The position numbers and the translations under genes were made by a program. A stretch of DNA of 64,000 bases, taken from assembly GCA_963727075.1 (NCBI GenBank), contig CAVSET010000005.1, positions 62,001 to 126,000 on the forward strand, read 5' to 3'. This document shows, one piece after another, positions 31,401 to 40,296 of the stretch. The first letter of the stretch is position 1. Each line of letters opens with the position of its first letter. Under the pieces are notes generated by a model. The model had not been told where the DNA came from. It worked only from the letters and a program-made list of their open reading frames with translations, and did not search any database. Origin of the DNA: Bog-756 sp963727075 (lineage in GTDB: Bacteria; Actinomycetota; Acidimicrobiia; Acidimicrobiales; RAAP-2).

Positions 31401-32817
31401 TCAGGCCGGCGCGGCGGGCACCACCAGGGGCCACGGCTGTTCCCGCTCGGCCACGTCGGGCCAGGTCCAACAGCAACTGCTCCTCGTGGTGGCGGCCGAT
31501 GACCTGGAGGCCCACCGGCAGCCCGTCGACCGTCCCCGCCGGAATGGACACCGCCGGGTTGCCGGTCAGGTTGGCCGGGATGGTCAGCGCGCCGTTGTTG
31601 CCGACGGCCTTGTTGAAGCCGTACTCCTTGATGAGGTCGACGCCGCCGACGGTGGTGGGCATGGGCCCGGTGGCGGCGAAGGCGGTGTCGGGGTTGGTGG
31701 CGCAGAAGACGAAGTCGGTCTGCTCGAACAGGGTGGCCATCTGCTCGTTGACGGTCGATGCGGAACATCTCGGTCCGGCCCGCCGTCTGCACGTCGAGGT
31801 TGTGGGTGGCCAGGTTGAGGCCGAGCTGGATCTCGGGGGTGAGGTCGTCGTTGCAGCCGGGGTAGAGGTCGCCCAGCTCGCCGGCCAGGCCGACCGTGTT
31901 GGACATGACCCACTCGAGGCCGCCCTGGGGCAGGTCGACCACCACGTCCACCCGCCTGAGGCCGGCCTTGGCGATGAGTGTCTCGGCCAGCGAGGTGACC
32001 ACCTGCGGCGCCGCGGGGCTCGACGACGGCGGCACCCAGGTCGACGGCGATGACCGCCCGCTTGCCGGCCAGGTCGAAGGAGTCGAGGCCGGCCTCCCAC
32101 CCCTCGACCCGCGGCAGGCTGAGGGTGTCGCTCGGGTGGAAGCCGTTGCACACGTCGAACCAGCGGGCGGTGTCCCGCACCGAACGGGACAGGCAGCCGA
32201 CCACCACGGTGAGGGGCGGCTGGAGGGTGCCGGGGCCGCGGGGGATGCGGCCGTAGGTGGCCTTGAGGCCGAAGAGGCCGGTGAAGCCGGCCGGGATGCG
32301 GATGGAGCCACCACCGTCCCCACCGCTGGCGATGGGGAGGAGGCCTCCGGCCACGGCCGCCGCCGTACCGCCCGAGGAGCCACCGGGGGTGCGCTCGGGA
32401 TTCCACGGGTTGCGGGTGGTGCCGTGCAGCTTGGTGTGCGTGCAGTTGATACCGCCGAACTCCGAGGCCGTGGTCTGGGCGGCCAGCACGGCGCCGGCAG
32501 CCCGCAGCCGGGTCACCTGGGTGGAGTCGTGGTCGGACATCCGGTCGGCGAACACCAGGGACGCCTCGGTGTACGGCCACCCGGCCACGTGCTCCAGCTC
32601 CTTGATGCCCATCGGCACCCCGCCGAAGGGGAGGGTGACGTCGGCGTGCGGCGGCCGCGGCGCGGGCGGCCTCGACGTCGACGTGGCTGCAGGGGTTGAG
32701 CCCCGAGTCCCCGATGGCGGCCAGCGAGGCGTCCAGGGCCTCGGTGGGGGAGAGGGTGCCCGCCCTGAAGGCGTCCACCAGGGAGCAGGCATCGTCGAGC
32801 CAGGGTTGATCGGTCAC
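31401..32817 (-). CDS. amidase signature family hydrolase (frameshifted)
   Basis: About 470 residues. The GTG start at 32817 opens VTDQPWLDDACSLVDAFRAG. The Ser-cisSer-Lys triad is placed by GVPMGIKELEHVAGWPYTEA (Lys), and RTPGGSSGGTAAAVAGGLLP with GGDGGGSIRIPAGFTGLFGL (the two Ser). The C-terminal part includes FVFCATNPDTAFAATGP, IPANLTGNPAVSIPAGTVDG and LPVGLQVIGRHHEEQLLLDL. Frame breaks lie near 32655, 32025, 31760 and 31450, the last restoring the stop at 31401. Amidases of this family hydrolyse amides of many kinds; Glu-tRNA amidotransferase subunit A is unlikely because GatB/GatC are not adjacent. Confidence 0.9.
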
Positions 32818-32989
32818 GGACCACGACGCTACCGGCCCGGGGGATCCGGAGGAAGTGGACACCGGCCCGGGGCCGGGGCAGGTGGAAGGCCCCGGCGGTC
32901 GGGCCGCCGTATCGGTTCGTCACGGCCGTTGCCGCGGCCCACCCTCACCGGAACGGTCGTACGGCCATCGCAGTGTCTAGCGTGTAGGC

Positions 32990-33841
32990 ATGAGCCCCGA
33001 CCAGAGCCCCGGACGACGCCGACCCCGAGCGCCATCGGAGACGAGCCAGCCCGCCGAGGCCAAGGGCGAACCCAGGCACCCGTTCACCCTGGCCGTCGAC
33101 ATCGGCGGCACCGGGCTGAAGGCCTCCGTGCTGGACGCCTCCGGGGCCATGGTGGCGGACCGGGTGCGGGTCCCGACCACCTACCCGCTGCCCCCCGAGA
33201 AGCTGGTCCAGATGCTCACCCGGCTGGTGGCCCCGCTGCCCACCGCCGAGCGGGCGTCGGTGGGCTTCCCGGGCATGGTGCGGGACGGGCTGGTGCTGTC
33301 CGCCCCGCACTTCTCCACCAAGCACGGCCCGGGCAGCGCGGTCGACCCGGACCTGGCCAAGCAGTGGTCGGAGTTCGACCTGTCCTCGGAGCTGACCTCG
33401 TCGTTCGGCCTCCCCACCAAGGTGGCCAACGACGCCGACATCCAGGGTGCCGCCGTGGTCAGGGGCAAGGGCCTCGAGCTGGCCGTCACCCTCGGCACCG
33501 GGTTCGGCACCGGGCTGTTCTACCAGGGCCAGCTCATGCCCCACCTCGAGATCGCCCATCAGCCGTTCCGCAAGGGCGAGACCTACAACGAGCAGCTGGG
33601 CGAGGCCACCCGCAAGGAGATCGGCGAGGAGCGGTGGAACAAGCGGGTGCACAAGGCCATCGCCAACCTCCGGGCCCTGATGTTCTTCGACCACCTCTAC
33701 ATCGGGGGCGGGAACTCCCGGCGGGTGTCCCGGCAGAACCTGGCGGACGACGTCACCATCGTGGACAACACCGCCGGCATCCTGGGCGGCATCAAGCTGT
33801 GGGAGGTGGACCACCTGGCCGTCAACGACGTGGTCCGGTAG
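32990..33841 (+). CDS. ROK-family sugar kinase, polyphosphate-glucokinase-like
   Basis: 283-residue kinase. The ATP/polyphosphate loop is LAVDIGGTGLKASVLDASGA, the catalytic Asp region is KVANDADIQGAAVVRGKGLE, and the second phosphate loop is LAVTLGTGFGTGLFYQGQLM. The C-terminal RALMFFDHLYIGGGNSRRVS matches the polyphosphate glucokinase end. The zinc motif of classical ROK repressor-kinases is absent, as in PpgK. The conserved Glu-Leu-Gly-His of PpgK reads LEIAHQPF here, so the sugar specificity is uncertain. The ATG at 32990 is preceded by a short gap. Convergent with a CHAD-domain gene, which also suggests polyphosphate. Confidence 0.82.
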   Translation: MSPDQSPGRRRPRAPSETSQPAEAKGEPRHPFTLAVDIGGTGLKASVLDASGAMVADRVRVPTTYPLPPEKLVQMLTRLVAPLPTAERASVGFPGMVRDGLVLSAPHFSTKHGPGSAVDPDLAKQWSEFDLSSELTSSFGLPTKVANDADIQGAAVVRGKGLELAVTLGTGFGTGLFYQGQLMPHLEIAHQPFRKGETYNEQLGEATRKEIGEERWNKRVHKAIANLRALMFFDHLYIGGGNSRRVSRQNLADDVTIVDNTAGILGGIKLWEVDHLAVNDVVR

Positions 33842-33910
33842 CCCTCCTCGCAGAGGGCGACGAGCGCCACCGTCCTGACCGTCCCGGGGCCGGCCCACGC
33901 AACGGACGGC

Positions 33911-34964
33911 TCACCCCTGCCAGGCCCGCCAGCGGCGCTCGATCACCTTGAGGTCGCGGTTCCACCCCTTGCGGGCCACGGTCGCCGGCCACCTCCTGCA
34001 CCTCGACCAGCGCGGCCACCGGCTCGTCCAGGTCGGGGTACTCGTGGGCCAGGTGCTCGAACCAGGCGATGGAGTAGCAGGCGTCGTGCAGGTCGCCGAG
34101 CTTGCTCTGGAGCGCCTCGGCGGCCCGGGCCGTCTTCTTGGCCGGCCCGCCGGCGACCAGCGCCACCGTCTCGCATCCGTAGCGGAGGTCCTTGAGCCGG
34201 ATCCGCAGCTTGTGCAGGTTGGCGTCGCTGGTCTCCCGGCGGGCGGTCCTGGCCGCGCCGCGCAGGTCGCGCCAGGCCCGGTGGAGCATGACCGGAAGGA
34301 GCTCGTCGGCCGGCCTCTTGGCCTTGGGCTTGAACTCGGGACCGTCCCACAGCACCATCATCTGCTCGTTGAGCCGGAGGCGGCGGGCCCCGCCACGCTC
34401 GGCGGCGACGTCGGCCAGGGCGGCGGCCATGCGCATGCCCACCACCGAGTCGATGCGGTCGACGCTCTCCGGGTCGAGGACCTCGGGACCCTTGAGGGTG
34501 ACGATGTCCCGGAGGATGTGGAGGTCCCGCACCTGCCCCAGCCGGCCGCCGTACCAGGCCAGCTCGGCCCGGAGGGAGGTGCCCCAGGCGGGGTCGACGG
34601 CCAGGCGGAAGGTGCGCAGGTTGGAGCGGATCCGGCGGAGGGCCACCCTGCTCTGGTGGACCCGCTCCTCCTCGGTGGCCCGGGGCTGGGTGCCGTTCAA
34701 CGAGACCGTCTGAGCCCACAGCGGGCGGTCGGTCGACCGGGCACGCAGGGGGTCCACCATGACGCCGGGGAGGGGGGCGTCGAGCACCTCGTCCTCCATG
34801 TCGTTGAGCAGGAAGGTCCGGGCGGCCTGGGCGAGGACCCGGTGGAGGACCATGCCCGCCGTCGGGTCGGACAGGACGTCGTCGGGCACCGAGGCCACCT
34901 GGTCGATGGGCGACGAAGCCAGGCCGCTCACGCGGCGCCTCTTCGACTTCGGTGCGGTAGCCAT
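33911..34964 (-). CDS. CHAD-domain protein (frameshifted at C-terminus)
   Basis: Helical CHAD (conserved histidine alpha-helical) domain protein of about 350 residues. Hallmark helices are RVHQSRVALRRIRSNLRTFR near residue 105 and ANLHKLRIRLKDLRYGCETV near residue 265, with conserved His and Arg/Lys facing a basic channel. CHAD domains bind polyphosphate and associate with polyphosphate granules. A basic N-terminus (MATAPKSKRRRVSG) precedes. The frame breaks near 33975, after EVQEVA; repair gives a short end RRWRAWQG at 33911. It lacks a linked CYTH domain. Convergent with the polyphosphate-glucokinase-like gene, so the pair may handle polyphosphate storage and use. Confidence 0.88.
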
Positions 34965-35097
34965 GCCCGAGACCTCCTGTGCACAGAGTAGGAGGTCGGG
35001 GTCGATCTGTCATCGTGGGTGGCACCGCCGGACCGGCGCGCGCGGGGTGCCTCGCGGCCGCCAGGGCACCGGGGAGCGGACCGTCTACTCTGAGCCC

Positions 35098-36039
35098 ATG
35101 TTCGCCGTCACCGTCGTGGGGGACTCGCTGGTCTGGAAGGAGCATCCCGACCCGGTGCCGGGACCGGGCGACGTGTTGGTCGCCGTGCGGGCCGCCGGCA
35201 TCAACGCCGCCGATCTGATGCAGCGCCGCGGCCTCTACCCGGCTCCCCCCGGGGCACCGGCCGACATCCCGGGACTCGAGTTCGCCGGGGAGGTGGTGGC
35301 CGTGGGCCCCGACACCGCCCGGTACCGCGTGGGCGACCGGGTCATGGCCATCACCGGCGGAGGCGGCCAGGGCCAGCTGGTGGTGGTGGCCGAGACCGTG
35401 GCCCTGCCGGTGCCCGATCAGCTGGGGTGGGACCGGGCCGGCGGGTTCCCCGAGGCCTTCTCGACCGCCAACGACGCCCTGTTCACCCAAGCCCGTCTCG
35501 GCACCGGCGACCGGGTCCTCATCTCGGGGGCGGCCGGTGGGGTGGGCACCGCCGCCGTGCAGCTGGCCCACGCCGCCGGTGCCTATGTGGTGGCCTCGGT
35601 ACGCGCCGAGGAGTGCCGGGCCGACGTCGCCCGACTGGGCGCCGACGAGGTCATCGACCCGGCCGAGGTGGCCGACCACGGTCCCTACGACGTCTCCCTC
35701 GAACTGGTGGGCGGGGCCAACGTGGCCGCCACCCTCCCGTTGATGGCGGCGGGGGGACGGACGGTGGTGATCGGCGTGGGGGCGGGCGCCAGGATCGAGC
35801 TCAATCTGCTGGCCCTGATGGCCAGCCGCTCCACCATCGGGGGCTCCATGCTGCGGTCCCGCACCGTGGAGGAGAAGTCGGCGGTGGCCCGGGCGGTCGA
35901 GGCGCACGCCGTCCCGCTGTTGGCCTCGGGTGCGGTCACGGTCCCGGTGGCCGAGCGCTTCCCGATGGCCCGGGCCGACGCGGCCTACGAGCGGTTCGCC
36001 GCCGGGGGGAAGTTCGGGAAGATCGTCCTGGTCGAGTGA
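35098..36039 (+). CDS. zinc-free quinone oxidoreductase / MDR family
   Basis: 313-residue NAD(P)H-dependent medium-chain reductase of the quinone-oxidoreductase type. It has VAVRAAGINAADLMQRRGLY, the GLEFAGEVVAVGPDTARYRV core, GAAGGVGTAAVQLAHAAGAY (cofactor loop AxxGxxG), and the C-terminal YERFAAGGKFGKIVLVE. No structural or catalytic zinc ligands are seen, as expected for this subfamily. The frame is intact and the ATG at 35098 fits the family N-terminus. The substrate is probably a quinone or enone. Confidence 0.92.
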   Translation: MFAVTVVGDSLVWKEHPDPVPGPGDVLVAVRAAGINAADLMQRRGLYPAPPGAPADIPGLEFAGEVVAVGPDTARYRVGDRVMAITGGGGQGQLVVVAETVALPVPDQLGWDRAGGFPEAFSTANDALFTQARLGTGDRVLISGAAGGVGTAAVQLAHAAGAYVVASVRAEECRADVARLGADEVIDPAEVADHGPYDVSLELVGGANVAATLPLMAAGGRTVVIGVGAGARIELNLLALMASRSTIGGSMLRSRTVEEKSAVARAVEAHAVPLLASGAVTVPVAERFPMARADAAYERFAAGGKFGKIVLVE

Positions 36040-36075
36040 GGCCGTCGGCGGGACCGAGCCGTCCTGACCGTCGCC

Positions 36076-37275
36076 CTACCTGGAGACGATGACCGACGAG
36101 CCGTGGCCGAACAGGCCCTGGTTGGCCGTGATGCCGACCGTGGCCCCCTCGACCTGCCGGGCCCCGACCCGACCCCGCAACTGCCAGACCAGTTCGCACA
36201 CCTGGGCGATGGCCTGGGCCGGGATGGCCTCCCCGAAGCACGACAGTCCCCCGCTGGGGTTGACCGGTACCCGGCCCCCGATGGCGGTGTCGCCGTCGCG
36301 CAGCAGCCGCTCGGCCTCGCCCTCCTTGCACAGCAGGATGTCCTCGTACCAGTCCAGCTCGAGCGCCGAGGACAGGTCGTAGACCTCGGCCAGGCTGACG
36401 TCCTCGGGGCCGATGCCCGCCTCTTCGTAGGCGGCCATGGCCACCGACTGCTTGAACCCGGGCCCGATGGAGTCGGCGGCAGCCGCCGAGTCGGTGCTGA
36501 TGCCGGGCATGTCCAACACGGTCTGGGGGAATCGCGGCGTGACGGTGGAGACGGCGTCGATGGTGACCAGGTCGTCGCTGCCGGCGTGGCGCTTGGCGAA
36601 CTCCAGGCTGGAGAGCACCAGGGCCGCCCCGCCGTCCGAGGTGGCGCAGATCTCGAGGAGCCGGAGTGGGTCGGCCACCATCGGGGAGGCCAGCACCTCG
36701 TCCACCGTCACGGACTTGCGGTAGCGGGCGTTGGGGTTCTCCAGGCCGGCGCGGGCGTTCTTGACCTTGACGGCGGCGAAGTCGGCCTCGGTGGCTCCGA
36801 ACAGCTCCATGCGCCGGCGGGCGTAGAGGGCGAAGTAGGTGGGGTTGGTGGCCCCGACGAGATGGAAGCGCAGCCAGTCCGGGTCGTCCTTGCGCTCGCC
36901 CCCCACCGGCTTGAAGAAGCCCTTGGGCGTGGTGTCGGCCCCGACCACCAGGGCCACGTCGCACAGTCCGGCCAGGATCTGGGCGCGGGCGTTGTTGACG
37001 GCCTGGGCCCCCGAGGCGCAGGCGGCATACGCCGAGGAGACGCGGGCGCCGGTCCACCCCAGGGCCTGGGCGAAGGTGGCCCCGGCGATGAAGCCGGGGT
37101 AGCCGTTGCGGATGGTGTCGGCCCCGGCCACGTACTGGATGTCGGTCCAGGGCAGGTCGGCCTCGGCCAGGGCGTCCCCGGCGGCGGCCAGCCCGTACTC
37201 CACGAAGTTGCGGCCCCACTTGCCCCAGGGGTGCATCCCCGCACCCAGCACGGCGACACGCCGGTCGTCAGGCAT
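36076..37275 (-). CDS. thiolase / SCP-x-like acetyl-CoA acetyltransferase
   Basis: 399-residue thiolase-fold enzyme of the lipid-transfer/SCP-x type, used in steroid or branched lipid side-chain cleavage and related acyl-CoA chemistry. The nucleophile region is VSSAYAACASGAQAVNNARA, followed by QILAGLCDVALVVGADTTPK. Later features are EVYDLSSALELDWYEDILLC and NPSGGLSCFGEAIPAQAIAQ, the second Cys/His region. The start at 37275 overlaps the end of the DUF35 gene by 8 nt. DUF35 partners with such thiolases in a common complex, so the pair probably forms one enzyme. The upstream operator-like site suggests repression. Confidence 0.92.
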   Translation of the reverse strand: MPDDRRVAVLGAGMHPWGKWGRNFVEYGLAAAGDALAEADLPWTDIQYVAGADTIRNGYPGFIAGATFAQALGWTGARVSSAYAACASGAQAVNNARAQILAGLCDVALVVGADTTPKGFFKPVGGERKDDPDWLRFHLVGATNPTYFALYARRRMELFGATEADFAAVKVKNARAGLENPNARYRKSVTVDEVLASPMVADPLRLLEICATSDGGAALVLSSLEFAKRHAGSDDLVTIDAVSTVTPRFPQTVLDMPGISTDSAAAADSIGPGFKQSVAMAAYEEAGIGPEDVSLAEVYDLSSALELDWYEDILLCKEGEAERLLRDGDTAIGGRVPVNPSGGLSCFGEAIPAQAIAQVCELVWQLRGRVGARQVEGATVGITANQGLFGHGSSVIVSR

Positions 37276-37735
37276 CGGACTTCCCCCCGCCGTCGCCGGC
37301 CCCGGTGAGCGGGCGCCACTTCCACACGACGTACTCGTGCTGGTCGTCCTCGTAGAGGGTGTCGAGGACCAGCTCGACCTCGTCCCCGACATGGAGCGCG
37401 TCCGAGGCCACACCCGGGACCACCTGGCCCATGACCACCATCTGCTCGGCCGCCAGCTCCACGGCGGCGATGGCGAAGGGCACATAGGGGTCGGCGGCCA
37501 CGTAGGGCTCGGGGGGCTGGTAGGCGGCATTGGTGTACGACCACACCTTGCCGGTCCGGCTCAGCGCGGTCTCGGCGAACTCCCGGCCCTGGCAGCGCGG
37601 GTTCCGGCAGAAGTAGGTCTCCTTGGGGAAGGCGAAGTTCCCGCACGAGGTGCACCTGCTCCCGAGGAGGGCGGGAGGGTCGTCGAGGGTGAACCACCCT
37701 TCGACCGCGGGCAGGCGGGCCTTCACCGGTGACAT
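37268..37735 (-). CDS. DUF35 OB-fold/rubredoxin-like zinc-ribbon protein
   Basis: 155-residue partner of the thiolase encoded just downstream. It has an N-terminal zinc ribbon (SRCTSCGNFAFPKETYFCRN, then PRCQGREF; four Cys) and a C-terminal OB fold (LHVGDEVELVLDTLYEDDQH). DUF35 proteins bind acyl-CoA near the active site of the paired thiolase or aldolase. It is first in the two-gene operon, and a 17-bp operator-like palindrome lies 8 bp upstream of its ATG. No frameshift. Confidence 0.92.
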   Translation of the reverse strand: MSPVKARLPAVEGWFTLDDPPALLGSRCTSCGNFAFPKETYFCRNPRCQGREFAETALSRTGKVWSYTNAAYQPPEPYVAADPYVPFAIAAVELAAEQMVVMGQVVPGVASDALHVGDEVELVLDTLYEDDQHEYVVWKWRPLTGAGDGGGKSDA

Positions 37736-37743
37736 GCCAGGAT

Positions 37744-37760
37744 ACTAACGGAGCGTCAGT
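37744..37760. promoter_or_regulatory. operator-like palindrome before the DUF35-thiolase operon
   Basis: ACTAACGGAGCGTCAGT is a near-perfect inverted repeat (one arm mismatch) 8 bp upstream of the DUF35 ATG. Its core resembles the site at 44394-44412 before the CaiB/BaiF gene. TetR-type repressors of acyl-CoA genes bind such sites. No cognate repressor is visible in the window. Confidence 0.6.
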
Positions 37761-37803
37761 CCGGAGTTCCGGGGGTGGGGCCGGTCTCGGGGTTCGAGGC
37801 CCG

Positions 37804-40296
37804 TCAACTGAAGGTGAAGGTGGCGTGTCCGGCACTGCCCGCGGCACCCGCTCCGCCACCACCGCCCGCCGTCCCGCTGCCGCTCCCCACCGAGGTCACC
37901 GTCAGGGCGTACCCGGTCGCGCCGCCGCTGTAGCCCGCACCGCCGCCACCTCCGGAGCCGGTGCCCCTCCTGGCACCGCCCCCGCCACCGCCGCCGGAGG
38001 CGTAGCCGCCGCCGCCCCCACCACCGCCACCACCCGCGGTGAGGCCGGTGCCCCGGCCGCCTCCACCGGCTCCGGCGGTATTGCCCTGGGTTCCGATACC
38101 TCCGGCCCCTCCCGCCGTGGCACGCCGGCCGGCCGTGCCACCGACCCCACCGATCAGGGTCACCCCGAACGGGAAACTGCCGGTCGTCTGCGTCTGGCCA
38201 CCGCCACCACCGGTGCCGGACGTGCCGTTTCCGCCGGCACCGGCCACGCTGGTGCCGGCATTGACCAGGACCCCGCCGGTGCCGTTTCCGCCGGCACCGG
38301 CCCCCGACCCGAGCGAGCCGGCGCCGCCACCGCCACCGCCACCCCCGGCGACGGCGATCGGCGACGAACTGGTGACGTAGACGCAGCTGGCACCCCCGCC
38401 GCCGCCGTTGTTGCCGTTGCTGCCACTCCCGGCGCCCCCGACGGCATAGCCCGCGCCGCATCCGGTGCCGCCGCTGCCGTTCGTGCCGGTGGCCCCGTTG
38501 GTGCCCCCGCCGCCGATCCACACGGTGAGGGTGGACCCACTGGGGTTGCTGGCCAGCCTGATCGTCCCGGACACGCTGCCACCGTTACCGCCGCCTCCGC
38601 CCCCACCGCCACCTCCGCCTCCGACCAGGGTGAAGGCGACCGAGGTGACCCCGGCCGGCACAACGAGACTCTGCTGGCCGGGCGTGGAGTAGTTGACGGT
38701 CTGGGTGACCACGGTCGAGGCCATGCCCCCGCCACAGACACTGGCCGAGGCGAGATTGTGGGTGTCGCCGCTGTAGGACGCGTACCACCAGAAGGTCCCG
38801 CCGCTCGGGGGCGTCCAGCCGGCCGACGGATGGTAGGTGCCGTTGGCGGTCACGGTCACCGGCGTGCCGACGGCGGAGCCTCCGCTGGTGCAGCTGGTGG
38901 GTGCGGTGGCCTGGGGACCGAAGACGGTGAAGGTGATGGTCCCGCCCGGTGCGGGGCTGGTGGTCGCTCCCGAGAGCACCGAGCTGATGGTGCCCGCTCC
39001 GAGGGCGGTGCCCGCCGTGCCCGTGGCCGGGGCGGCGACGGTCGTCGCGGTGGTCGGGGTGACCACGGTCGAGGCCATGCCCCCGCCACAGACACTGGCC
39101 GAGGCGAGATTGTGGGCGTCGCCGCTGTAGGACGCGTACCACCAGAAGGTCCCGCCGCTCGGGGGCGTCCAGCCGGCCGACGGATGGTAGGTGCCGTTGG
39201 CGGTCACGGTCACCGGCGTGCCCACGGCGGAGCCTCCGCTGGTGCAGCTGGTGGGTGCGGTGGCCTGGGGACCGAAGACGGTGAAGGTGATGGTCCCGCC
39301 CGGTGCGGGGCTGGTGGTCGCTCCCGAGAGCACCGAGCTGATGGTGCCCGCTCCGAGGGCGGTGCCCGCCGTGCCCGTGGCCGGGGCGGCGACGGTCGTC
39401 GCGGTGGTCGGGGTGACCACGGTCGAGGCCATGCCCCCGCCACAGACACTGGCCGAGGCGAGATTGTGGGTGTCGCCGCTGTAGGACGCGTACCACCAGA
39501 AGGTCCCGCCGCTCGGGGGCGTCCAGCCGGCCGACGGATGGTAGGTGCCGTTGGCGGTCACGGTCACCGGCGTGCCCACGGCGGAGCCTCCGCTGGTGCA
39601 GCTGGTGGGTGCGGTGGCCTGGGGACCGAAGACGGTGAAGGTGATGGTCCCGCCCGGTGCGGGGCTGGTGGTCGCTCCCGAGAGCACCGAGCTGATGGTG
39701 CCCGCTCCGAGGGCGGTGCCCGCCGTGCCCGTGGCCGGGGCGGCGACGGTCGTCATGGTGGTCGCAGCAGGGGTCAGCGTCGTGCCGGAGAAGAAGACGT
39801 TGGGCGCACTCACCCAGTTGTCGAATCCCGCCTCGACCCGGTAGAAGTAGGTCGTGCCGGCGGCGAGTCCCGTGTCGGTGCAGGTCGTACTGGAGGAGGG
39901 ACCGGTGACCGTCTGAGCGCAACCCCCGCTGGCCACCGCGTTGTACGGTCCTGCGCTGGCCGTCGCCCGGAGGACCACATAGCCCGCTCCCGAAGGCAGC
40001 CCGGACGCCGCTCCCCAGCTCACGGGCAGGCTCGACGCCGTGGGCGCCCCGACGGTCCCGGCCCCGGGGGTGCTCAGGCTGATGGCCTGTGCGGTCGCCG
40101 ACCCACTGGCGGCGGTCGTCCACAGACTGAAGGCTGCGGTGGCCGAGGCGAGCACGAAGCCGGTGACGCACAGGACGGCGGGGCTGCGGAAGCGGCCGAA
40201 TCCGGTGCGTGCCCGCGCCGCCCGCTTGCTGTGGGCACCCCGTCCGCGCCCGGTGCGCCGCGCGTGGAGCCTCCGGCTCGTGGTGCGGGGTCTCAC
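37804..40296 (-). CDS. large secreted repeat protein: Fn3-like, three 118-aa repeats, Gly-rich end
   Basis: 830 residues. The GTG start at 40296 overlaps the stop of the previous gene (GTGA). A very basic N-terminus of about 55 residues contains GRGAHSKRAARARTGFG, then one helix (AVLCVTGFVLASATAAFSLW). Next is a fibronectin-like domain (SLPVSWGAASGLPSGAGYVV and later AGTTYFYRVEAGFDNWVSAP), then three nearly identical Ig-like 118-residue repeats, each with TFTVFGPQATAPTSCTSGGS and GTFWWYASYSGDTHNLASAS. The final 280 residues begin VNYSTPGQQSLVVPAGVTSV and are a Gly-rich domain with long poly-Gly runs. A surface adhesin or matrix protein is likely. Last gene of the operon. No frameshift despite low complexity. 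Confidence 0.85.
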   Translation of the reverse strand: MRPRTTSRRLHARRTGRGRGAHSKRAARARTGFGRFRSPAVLCVTGFVLASATAAFSLWTTAASGSATAQAISLSTPGAGTVGAPTASSLPVSWGAASGLPSGAGYVVLRATASAGPYNAVASGGCAQTVTGPSSSTTCTDTGLAAGTTYFYRVEAGFDNWVSAPNVFFSGTTLTPAATTMTTVAAPATGTAGTALGAGTISSVLSGATTSPAPGGTITFTVFGPQATAPTSCTSGGSAVGTPVTVTANGTYHPSAGWTPPSGGTFWWYASYSGDTHNLASASVCGGGMASTVVTPTTATTVAAPATGTAGTALGAGTISSVLSGATTSPAPGGTITFTVFGPQATAPTSCTSGGSAVGTPVTVTANGTYHPSAGWTPPSGGTFWWYASYSGDAHNLASASVCGGGMASTVVTPTTATTVAAPATGTAGTALGAGTISSVLSGATTSPAPGGTITFTVFGPQATAPTSCTSGGSAVGTPVTVTANGTYHPSAGWTPPSGGTFWWYASYSGDTHNLASASVCGGGMASTVVTQTVNYSTPGQQSLVVPAGVTSVAFTLVGGGGGGGGGGGGNGGSVSGTIRLASNPSGSTLTVWIGGGGTNGATGTNGSGGTGCGAGYAVGGAGSGSNGNNGGGGGASCVYVTSSSPIAVAGGGGGGGGAGSLGSGAGAGGNGTGGVLVNAGTSVAGAGGNGTSGTGGGGGQTQTTGSFPFGVTLIGGVGGTAGRRATAGGAGGIGTQGNTAGAGGGGRGTGLTAGGGGGGGGGGYASGGGGGGGARRGTGSGGGGGAGYSGGATGYALTVTSVGSGSGTAGGGGGAGAAGSAGHATFTFS
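38707..39754. repeat. three tandem 354-bp repeats
   Basis: Units begin at 38707, 39061 and 39415; the third ends near 39754. They differ at only a few positions, for example gtgtcgccg against gcgtcgccg. Each encodes one 118-residue Ig-like domain in phase with the reading frame. The near identity at DNA level points to recent duplication or ongoing homogenisation, and copy number may vary between strains. Confidence 0.95.

Noticed and set aside
38707..39754. Possible CRISPR-like array of repeats
   Set aside because: Units are 354 bp, contiguous, in frame and encode a protein domain; there are no spacers.
37804..40296. PE_PGRS-like protein, from the Gly-rich end
   Set aside because: No PE domain; the Gly-rich part is C-terminal to Fn3/Ig domains and has a different sequence pattern.
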